A stretch of 64,000 nt of DNA from Polytrichum commune (taxonomy: Eukaryota; Streptophyta; Polytrichopsida; Polytrichales; Polytrichaceae). The DNA lies in contig OX485807.1 in NCBI GenBank assembly GCA_950295325.1, positions 26,507,666-26,571,665 on the forward strand, in the 5' to 3' direction. Both the position numbers and the translations under genes were made by a program. This document shows, piece after piece, positions 55,319-64,000 of this stretch (the first letter of the stretch is position 1; each line of letters opens with the position of its first letter). Below the pieces are notes generated by a model. The model was given only the letters and a program-made list of their open reading frames with translations. It was not told the origin of the DNA and did not search any database.

Positions 55319-56444
55319 GTAAGCAACACCCATGCATTCCTGCACAAGGTCTCTCAACACTGCTCTAGATTTCTTTCTTGTGAAATTTTGGTCTGGGACA
55401 CTCTCTTTGAAGGTCATTTTAGTTGGTTTCTTGACATGGAACTGGCATCAAAGAGATGATACGATTATCAAGGCATTTTGTAAATTTATTAATGGTTAAT
55501 CATGTATCTTTTGAGGAAGAGGCCTTTTTGCTTTACAAGGTCTTGGTTATATTGGAACCTTCAAATCATGACTCACTTTTAGTTCTATTTTGGTACCCAA
55601 GATGTTTGTTGGTCATGAACTTCCACATACACATGGGCATGGGCATGGGTATAATAGTTCATCGTGTGACTTCTGACTCCCATTTCGATTATTGTTGAAC
55701 ATTTTAAGGATCTATTTTACAAAGAGTATTGAGCGGCAATTGCAAGTGATGCGAACATGGTTATCTGGGTTGTAAATCCAGTTCGAATCCACCCATATTT
55801 CACAATTTCTAAAGTGACACGATAGCTCTTGCTGCAGCTGCAACACTAGGAAAAACAAGAACTTCAAATTTGGTCCTTTGTTGCAACTCTTCCGATTCTT
55901 GATCTTGTTGATGCAGTTACGATAGGAAGAAGAAAAAAGGTAAAGCAAGGTCAACATGATAAGTTTATGCTCTTCCTCTTGCTATTGTTGTGACAAGAGC
56001 ATCAAGATAAAGAGTAGGAGCCCTGGAAAAATGAAGAGTTGTCGCTCTTCCTCTTCTTGCTTTTGATGTAGAAAGCAAAAATATGATGAGCAAGAGAAAC
56101 ATGAAGAGCTCTTAGTGTTCCTCTTCTTGCTTTTACAAAAACATGAAAATAAAAAAAATTGAACAACATGAGCAAAGGAAAAATCAAGAGCTCTTCCTCT
56201 TCCTCCTCTTTCTCCTCCGCAACTACAACTGCAACAAGAGGAAGAAGAACAACGACACGAGCAAAGGAAAAAATCAAGCGCTCTTGCTTTTCCTAGTCCT
56301 ATTGTTGTTGTCGCAACCCTTGCTAGCGCCCCTTAACTACCTTAACTATCTCAATTCTAGCAAGGGTCATGAGCGCTAACCCTTCGCAATCCACCCATGT
56401 GAATAGTTAGCTCCCCATACCGCGGACCTCTTAGTTCATAGGAA
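55319..56444. other. No recognisable gene; GAA/TTC-rich part
   Basis: 55930-56340 is rich in repeated AAGAGCTCTT- and CTTCCTCTTC-type words, probably degenerate low-complexity repeats. No continuation of the kinase gene was found. Confidence 0.4.
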
Positions 56445-56655
56445 GGTAAAAAACTTACATATAATATAGGGGGTTTTAAAATAATGAAAAAGGATTACAT
56501 GTAAAATACCATCACATGTAAAATACCATCACACCTTTATTTTGAAAAATACCATACCTTATAATCTTTTCTGCAAGGTAAATAGCCCCCCAATAAATAG
56601 GTCCCGAACGCACGTCACTGTATGCAAAATATAAGAGGGAGTGAACCACCCGAGG
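56445..56655 (-). mobile_element. TIR element, family A copy 3 (partial, inverted)
   Basis: Inverse match to parts of 20445-21123 (GAAAAATACCATACCTTATA and GGGAGTGAACC at its right end). The middle of the element is deleted. Confidence 0.6.
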
Positions 56656-57899
56656 GACTTTGCGCAGGGCCCCTACCCCACCGTCAAGAAACCTATTGTC
56701 TCTCTCCTAAGAGTTGAGGCCAAGTAGACATTTTCCCTTAGCCATTGAGGCTAGAAGCCCCCAGCAGCTTCAACCCATCATAACTTCTTCTTATGATCAC
56801 TGATGCTATCAAGCAACCACTTTATGGACATTTACACTTTGCGTAGATGCCAATGGACCCCTTGCTTGCCCCATTCAAGCAAGTATTAAGGAAGTTATGG
56901 TCGTTCAAACCTAAGCAGGCCCCGGCGCCACTTCCATGTCACTGTTGTCCCAGGGCGCTATCCCTAGCACGTGCCCCACTCAAATTATCATATCTCCTAG
57001 CTCACACCTCTGATTGAGGTGTTCTTGAGCATTCTAGAATCTGGACGCCATAAGCCACTCATAGCTCATGGCCTTACCCTCGTGACTCCTAGTATCCGTG
57101 GGTGGGAGGCGTTCTCACCGCCCGGGGCCCTCACCCACACTAGGATCACTTGGGCCCTCTAACCTATGGCGCCACAAGTCTCAGGCGTCACTCCAAGGTC
57201 CCCCTTGTGCCCATGGTGTTTTGGGCACTTCTCATGAAGAGGTGCACGACAATTGTTGTTATAAGAATACAAATAAGAAGAACAAGTCTTGAAAAATAAA
57301 TAAATGAAGAAAATTAGCATGAAGGGAGGAAGGGGCCCCTTGAAACATAATTGCGCCATTTGGTGCCAAAGCTCACAAATTTGGAGTTTAGTTCCTCTAA
57401 GCTAAGGCCTCCAAATACAACAAGTGCATCCACGATTGTCAAGGCCAAGCGAGATGCAGAAGCTCCCAAAGTTAACATCCAACGGTCACTAGGATGGGGG
57501 AATGGTAGAAGTACTCAACCAGCGTAACGTGGATTGAAATCCAATTTTGATTGTTAATTGTTTTCGCCTCCATTGTTGCCATTGCAATGTATTTTGCAAT
57601 ACAAAGGAACCCCCATGCCTCTCCACATTATTTGGTTGTTGAGTTATACCGCAATAAGCCACCCGGATGGTCTGACCAATGACTCTTGCTCATGTGTGGC
57701 ATTTTCAAGTATGAGAAGAGTTGCCACATGTTGGAGCATGTGAAAGAGAATGGCAAATTGTTGATTTTTTCTTGTCATGTGTTCTTTGAATTCTTGTTGG
57801 ACTTGTGCACACCCACATCCGAGCGAGAGAGCGAGAAAGAGAGAGAGCTTCACCTTGATCACAGTTGGGAGCTCATATGCGAACCCATAGTAGATTAAT
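56656..57899. other. No recognisable gene
   Basis: Mixed sequence with a C-rich patch near 57100-57200. No domain. Confidence 0.4.
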
Positions 57900-59340
57900 T
57901 GATTGGGGTTATGGGACAAATGCTAATGTCTCATATCGGAGGTTGTTTCTGTAGTTACCAATGGCAAGAGATCGTAGGTCTAGTGGGGGGAATTAATAGT
58001 TTTTTTTTGTCAGTGGTGTATATCTCAAGGGTGGGTTGTTATGGGGGCATGTGGTCTTGGCTCATTCCAACTTGTGTTGGGTTTGATTCCCAAGGGTGTC
58101 CCATGTGGGGTTTGTCTATACTTTATCTGAGTTGTTTGAGTGGGTTTGGCAACATGTTGTAGGATTCATTTTGGGCAACATGTTTAGTTGGAATTATTGG
58201 GGGTTGATGGATTTTTGAATTTTTGTTTGTTAAACATGAAGAGGGTGAGGTATTTGATAGCTATCATATGAATATTTTTGCATGCATGCATTAAAGGTAT
58301 GTAGCATTGCTCAAGGTGTGTATGCCTCTCTAGATGTCCGTTGTGAGGATGGTGAGCGTTACATACCCACCAGCTTCTACTAGTGCCTCCACCAAAGGTT
58401 GTTATTTTTCTTTTTCTTTTTCTTTTTTCCCCGTTGGGTGGCAGAGTAGGGTCACGATCTTGGTAGAATGTGAATTCAATGAATTATAGGCTCAAAATTT
58501 GGGTGGTGTAGTGCGTGGTTTTCTTTGGGGAGGTGGTAGTGATGACAAGGATGTCAAGTCTAAGTCTAGCAAAGCATTGGCATGGTTTAGTGGTGCAGAG
58601 GCATGGGTAAAGCCATGGAGGGATTATATTCTCTCGGGGGCTTCCAAGGTGGGTGCCAACATTCATTAGGAATGTGTCTCTTGTTGAGGAGTGGGAGAGG
58701 AGTTTGTGTATTTTCCGTACTATTTTGTTGTGTTTGGTTGTTAAAGGTGGTGTTCGTGCACATGGAGAGTACGTGGAGGCATGTGTCATTTTTTTGTAGT
58801 GGGCAAACACTGCAGAGGGGGGCGGGGAGTTGGGTGCGCCAAATTATGTGGTTTCTTTGATTGTGCATGTATTGATTGTATCATAGTTTGAAGGTTTGTA
58901 TCATTTGTGCATTTGTGCATTGGGGTGATGACCAAAAGTGGTTGGAAAGGGGGAGTGAACTCGTGGATTGTAAGTTGTTTTCCTATGTATGGGTATTGGG
59001 GGAGCATTGTGGTTGTGAGTTGGCATGTGTATTCGTTATTTGTGTACGATTTGAGGTGTCTAATGGGTGTAGTGTGGGGGTGTTTTATAAGGATCTTGGA
59101 ATGCCAAAATGGGATGGATGTGCAATATGTATGGGGGAGTAATATTGGATGGGGATTTGTTAGCACCAAATTTGGCGAATTTATTAGCAACTATGTTCCC
59201 TAGGATGCCCGAATGGGCACGAATTTTCTAAAGTGTGAGGGGGATGCGTGTTGTGATAATATTCTAATTATGGATTGTATGAGTGATTTCTTTGGGTGAT
59301 TGTACTGGGAGGGGCATTACACATATTGACCTCAAGTGAC
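57900..59340. other. G/T-rich low-complexity tract
   Basis: Strong G+T bias on +, mirroring the A/C-rich tract at 42181-44400. Open stretches (58484-58810 -, 58786-59190 -, 58907-59203 +) show no family. It could be an old inverted relative of that tract; I could not align them by eye. Confidence 0.35.
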
Positions 59341-59520
59341 TTAGGACTTAAGACCCCATGTGAATCGGCCCTAAGACTTAGATGCAATTCAACAAGAAGA
59401 AAATAAGCAAAAGCAAAAACAAAAAAAACAAACAAGCAAGGGCACCAAAAACATCAACAAAAAAATGACAAAGGAATCATGATAGAGGAAGAAATGCACA
59501 CATATGCTTCAACATAGTGT

Positions 59521-59855
59521 CACTAGTAGAAACTACGCCCAAAAAAACCACAACCGAAATTGGTTGCGGTTCTTTTGACCAATCGCTATATGCAGTTGCT
59601 AAACAACTACATTTTTTTTTTTTTTTTTTTGCAACTACAGTTCTTAAAAATTTGTGCATGTAATATACAATTGGAAAGGTAATTTCAAGACCTTTCTAAT
59701 GGTATATTACACATCCCCAACTTCCTAAATTTTTATTTGCTAAACAAAATGAACAAATTTGTAGTCGTTTAGCGATTGCAGATCAGGCTGGTCAAAAGAA
59801 CCGCAATTGCTTTTGTTTGCGGTTCTTTTTTACATAGTTTTCTATTGTTGTAATG
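59521..59855. mobile_element. CACTA-like MITE, second copy
   Basis: Left end CACTAGTAGAAACTACG; right end AGTTTTCTATTGTTGTAATG is a degraded inverse. The subterminal palindromic words GGTTGCGGTTCTTTTGACCA and TGGTCAAAAGAACCGCAA are near-perfect inverses. A poly-T run lies at 59612-59630. Confidence 0.6.
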
Positions 59856-61642
59856 TGATTCATGGACTACGAGTTAAAGGTGGCCAAAGCTTCAAGGTGC
59901 CTAAAATTTAGATTAATGTAATATTCATCATCAACCTTGACGACAAGGTGGGGCATATATTTTATAACGTGGCATTTTCCAGCATGTTTTTCAAAAGTGT
60001 CACTCTTTGTGCCCATGGTGACAAGATTGCCTTTCACATGTGTACTAACATGTACACGATCAATTATTTGATCAATTGCACTTCAAAGCTTTTCCCCCAA
60101 GGGTGTGCTAATGCCCAAATATCTTGACAATGCTTATTAGCCTTTCCTTCAACCTTACCTCATTTCTAGTCATGGGCAATGGTTTATTAGGGTCCACAAG
60201 GTTAACGATCTCACATGGTAGGGGCCGGAAGACCTCCTAAGACATATTAGGCGCATGGCCCTATTAGAGCAAGGTATTGTCTGGCAGTCATCGTTGGTAA
60301 TCTTCAACCTTGAGGAGTTTTCCTCGAAATTGCCATTGAATCATACCATGTGGAGCCCTAATGACAACATTACGATTGGTATGGGTTCCTTGTTATAGTT
60401 GAAATTTTGCATAATTGAATTCTACAAAACACATTGGTTATGCATGTCTTGAAGCTTCAAATAAACATGAATATTTTACACTACAAAACTCTCTCTTTTT
60501 ATTTCCTTAGTGACAATTTTGTGTGAAAATCATCATAGTGCAAATTGATACCCCTAGCATAGCATGTCTTTAGAATTCACAACATCCAATTATAATTTAT
60601 GTTTTTCCTTTTTAGTACAAATTTGACTAACAAGACATCATGAAAAAAATAACATGTGACTTACATGGGATTTGGAATGAGAATCATAGTAATTTGGCGC
60701 ATACAAACAATACTTCCAATTCAACTCTTTTAACCATGAGCATACAAAAACATGTATTGGAGTTACATACTCCCATTTTTTAGCCAATTATATTTTCAAA
60801 AAAATAATGTCTTATATTATTTTAGTCTTCAAATTGATTTTTTGAATTGGTTTAGGGTATTCATGTTGAAGATGGGGTTCACACTTCACACCACCACCAA
60901 GAAGGCAACTATGTTCATTCTTTACCCTTTATAACACTTAGTTTACCAACATAGCTGTTGATCAACTCATGGCTTCATTGCAAATCGTGAAAACAATCCA
61001 ATTCCCATGGTGTCTCTATCAAGGGATTTACTCATATTTTGACCCACAAGAGACTCGGGAGACCCCCCTTGTTTCCTATTAAGATAGATGGGTCTTAAAC
61101 AGTTATATTTTCCGACTAGCCCATTCCTCCTAAGATATAAAACATACGATAAGTACGAGATGATTAGCAAATCCAAATCAAGATTGCATCCACTTTCCTT
61201 ATTATTTCAGAGCTCATATGAACATCCTATCCATTATCATAATGAAGATTCTTGTGTTCGTCAAATGATCATATAAGTCCCTCCTACTTATGTTAACTAT
61301 TGAACCTAGAATTGGTTGTTATATTTGAGCACTCAGTCCAATCTCTTTCAAACACACTTCCTTTCAGTATCCGTTCTTGGATCCACATCAAGCCACATAA
61401 CACTCAAATATAGGTGTCCCGATGTTTTTATTTTTATTTTCCAAAAAAACAAACTGAATAAGGGTTGTCCCACCTTAGTGTTAATGATCATCGTACGATG
61501 GATTGAATCTACATACAGAGAAGTAAATGATCTGACATGTAGAATTTGTCTGTATTGAATTTAGTACCCGGAGTTGGGCCAGAAATTGGTATGATGAATA
61601 GATGGTACAAAATGTTGATGAATTCTGACTCGGACCTATGTA
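59856..61642. other. No recognisable gene; dispersed repeat pieces
   Basis: 61140-61260 is an inverted match to 46870-46985. 61290-61420 resembles 19240-19400. Otherwise AT-rich without a domain. Confidence 0.4.
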
Positions 61643-62267
61643 AAGTAATCTCCCGCCTAAGTACGCATCCCGGGTAAGTGCGCAATTTTTTTGACAAAAA
61701 TTAGGGTTCATACTTTACTGTTTGAACATGTCATGGAGAGTCATTTGCTGCGAATGTATGATTTTTTTACAGTTGACATTCAATGTTAGTTTGTTAACGT
61801 TTTGTTGAAACGTCTCAAACAATCGTCGCAGTTCATCATACATTTGTCCAACTTCCGTTTGAACATCGGAGCAAAGGAATTGGTCGTTGATGTCGAGGAC
61901 AGTGTTGTGTAGAGCTTCAAAGCCTTGGAAGTTGGCAACACTTTCAGATTCAGCAAATATCTCAATAGGTTGGATTTCATTGCAGTATGTTCTCCCAATT
62001 GTCCCAAACTTTCTGGATGGCTCCTTCACTAACTTCATACTCCTGCCCCACCGCCCGCTTGCTCGGCGCGTTCGGTTTGCTCAACTCTACAATGATTTCA
62101 CATCGTTGGGCTTCGGTCAAGCGGGTTACCTCATGTTTCATCCGTTTCCCGTTGCGATTCATCGAATCAGAGGGTTTAGAAAGCAATACGAGTAAAGTAC
62201 ACACCTACCATCTAAGTGCGCACCAACGGCTCCGGCTCAAAGTGCGTACTTAAGCGGGAGATTACTG
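61643..62267 (-). mobile_element. pogo/Tigger-like short element
   Basis: 625 bp. TIRs are AAGTAATCTCCCGCCTAAGT on the left and, as inverse of the right end, CAGTAATCTCCCGCTTAAGT. TA flanks both ends (61641-61642, 62268-62269). TA duplication with CAGT-starting ends is characteristic of pogo-type Tc1/mariner relatives. Confidence 0.8.
61715..62204 (-). pseudogene. pogo-like protein remnant with Psq-type helix-turn-helix
   Basis: The N-terminal frame (62204-61977) contains RLTEAQRCEIIVELSKP, then KRAVGQEYEVSEGAIQKVW. This is a Psq/CENP-B-type helix-turn-helix as found at the N-terminus of pogo transposases. It stops after ~75 codons. A second frame (62038-61715) gives ~107 codons of helical sequence (ESESVANFQGFEALHNTVLD and on) running into the right end. 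The DDE/DDD catalytic core is absent. The element therefore encodes at most a DNA-binding module plus a helical tail, possibly joined by a frameshift. Confidence 0.65.
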
Positions 62268-62689
62268 TACAATGTGTGTGTTTGACAAATCTCATTTGAC
62301 GTTCAACTTCAAATCCAAATGGTCACATGGCATTCCAAAAAAAAATGAATGCCAATTGACATCTACATTTTTCTTTTAAATTATTACCTCAATGTTACAT
62401 GCTTAGTAGTACTTATCATTTCAATTTCCAATGTGTCCATCGACATGTGGGCTTTCCTTCACAAGTCACACTATATGTCAATTTTTAAATCGTGCGTGTC
62501 AATTGACGTGCATTTTTTATATTTTATTTTTGGGTGCAATTTTGCATGTCAAATGTCAAAAACTTGCAAAAACTTGGAGCAATGTTGGTGTGATACCGAC
62601 CTTGTTCCATTGCTGCATAAAAATGGACAATCATGCGATTCTAAAGTCGTGTTGGACTACTAGACTCATGAGGCACCAACACCCAAATA
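62268..62689. other. No recognisable gene
   Basis: AT-rich. Open + stretches (62349-62663, 62431-62715) have no domain. Confidence 0.4.
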
Positions 62690-63125
62690 GAGCCCAGGGA
62701 GATTTATGGACATAATTGGTCAAAATCCTAGTGTTTCCAAGTCCAACCAATTACATGTTGTGATCTTTCGGGGTTCTCTTCATTAATTTGAAGTATATCC
62801 CATATATTCCTCTCGGGTGATGGGGTAACTCTCATGAAGTCTTGAACTGCAACCAATTATTTCTCAAACTCAACCGGTTCACCTATGACTACATTGCTTT
62901 GTCTAATTGGTGTGGGTTACCATTTAGTTACGTGCTGCTATAACTTCTCACTGACATTATCATTTTTTTCCCAACTAAGTTATATCATATTCTCCAGTAC
63001 GCATACTAAGTACTTATGTTATTCGGGTGAAAATTGGTGCTCCCGGTAAAATGTTATAGCAAAGCGTAATTCCATATGGTAATTCCACACTAATTAGACA
63101 AAATAGTTCTCCCCGTTCATTGCAC
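62690..63125 (-). repeat. Composite repeat, family D copy 2 (inverted)
   Basis: Inverse of 40095-40545: the GGTT-rich half (62690-62886) comes first, then the palindromic unit with CTTTGTCTAATTGGTGTGGG and CCACACTAATTAGACAAAAT. Confidence 0.65.
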
Positions 63126-63785
63126 CCAAATTGTAATGTAATGCCACCGCCACATCTCCAATCACCCTTATAGTGAACCATGGGTTTTGAGGAGAACATG
63201 TCACATGCGGGTGCTTGTGCTTTTCAAAGCACACCTCTCTTCCATTGGCTAACTTTTGGCACCACGCAACCGTATTGGGACACAATCAACACTTAAAAGG
63301 CACCGCTAGCACCTACAATACGGTCTATGAATAACTTTAACAAAGTATTGTTGTGGATGATGGATGAGTTCATCCATTGGCCAAAACCCTACATGCTCTT
63401 GCTCTTGTCACCTACTCTTCTTCGGGTTGCGCCTCCACCCTAGCGACTCCTCTTGTGCTCAAGAGTTTGCTCAATGCAATGGGGTGCATGAGTTTGTTCC
63501 ATGTGATAATTTTGTAGCATGATACACAAATTTAATGTGAAATAATTTACTTCCTCGTGTTTCATCATTCGGTTTGTTGGCAACTAGAGTGTGAGGCATT
63601 TTCAAATTGTGATCGCATGTATGGTAGGGTTTGAAGGTTTTGTATCAATGTTTGTAACGTTGCAACTTGAAGGTTAGGGTGTAAGGATTTAGTGTAGTTT
63701 TGTGAATTCGATTGTAGCATCTTTAGTTGAATCATATTGGGGCAATTGGATTTTCAACCAATGTTTAGAAGGGGTTTAGGAGGAA

Positions 63786-63817
<32 letters not shown>

Positions 63818-64000
63818 ACTAATCTACCCATATGACAAAAAATAACCCTAAAGGGGTAAATACTCTTTAAGGTTGGTAGAAACTAATCTTATAACGTCCA
63901 CCATAGAACTGATTTATTAATCTACGATCAAGGATACTTACCTAGTACTATAACATGTGAAGGGTACCATGATAGCCTTCTTTCGTTGTGTAAGCATCCA
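63126..64000. other. No recognisable gene; (CT)n microsatellite
   Basis: The microsatellite lies at ~63786-63813. Short open minus-strand stretches at 63014-63285 show no domain. The window ends in AT-rich sequence. Confidence 0.4.

Noticed and set aside
55735-55800. tRNA-like AGTTCGAATCC with a possible GTA anticodon loop
   Set aside because: There is no acceptor stem, no T-stem 5' strand and no box A at the right distance; it is at best a chance match or SINE remnant.

Overview
The window looks like nuclear DNA of a streptophyte, most likely a non-flowering land plant or a charophyte alga. The evidence is a split RCC1-repeat gene with GT-AG introns, a plant-type LRR array, an exon resembling plant MKK3, a histone H2A fragment with plant-like promoter motifs, and many plant-type transposons. 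No bacterial operon features are visible. Gene density is very low: one multi-exon gene looks intact, and most of the remaining sequence is mobile elements, their remnants and AT-rich sequence.

Layout. 1-0.9 kb: decayed LRR array. 2.0-2.7 kb: a terminal-inverted-repeat (TIR) element. 3.35-11.7 kb: a young Ty3/gypsy-type LTR retrotransposon on the + strand, the most notable object here. 11.9-17.8 kb: MITEs and a ~155-bp tandem repeat array interrupted by a hAT-type MITE. 17.9 kb: truncated histone H2A with its promoter (-). 18.4-19.0 kb: internally deleted hAT element. 20.4-21.1 kb: second copy of the TIR family. 21.9-29.1 kb: old, degenerate Ty1/copia element (-) with both LTRs. 31.1-38.4 kb: RCC1-family gene (-), seven exons, 933 codons plus stop. 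39-48 kb: MITEs and low-complexity sequence. 48.18-51.33 kb: long foldback element with a 9-bp target duplication (Mutator-like). 52-64 kb: CACTA-like and pogo-like non-autonomous elements, an isolated MKK3-like exon and dispersed repeats.

The retrotransposon encodes Gag, two CCHC knuckles and an aspartic protease, then a C5-cytosine DNA methyltransferase domain. A single UAG in the tobacco-mosaic-virus type readthrough context (UAG CAA UUA) follows. The same frame then continues with reverse transcriptase, RNase H, integrase and a C-terminal PHD finger where chromoviruses carry a chromodomain. Both frames are open, and the two copies of the shared LTR block differ at 2 of 333 positions, so insertion was recent. 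A 15-nt sequence just after the LTR homology is a perfect complement of a segment inside the LTR, which suggests Tf1-like self-priming. The LTR layout is permuted. Together the parts suggest an element that could write DNA methylation and read histone state; the functional part is inference. Methyltransferase capture by retrotransposons has been reported in charophytes and dinoflagellates (de Mendoza and colleagues, 2018, from memory). I do not know of this exact combination with a PHD finger, TMV-type readthrough and possible self-priming.
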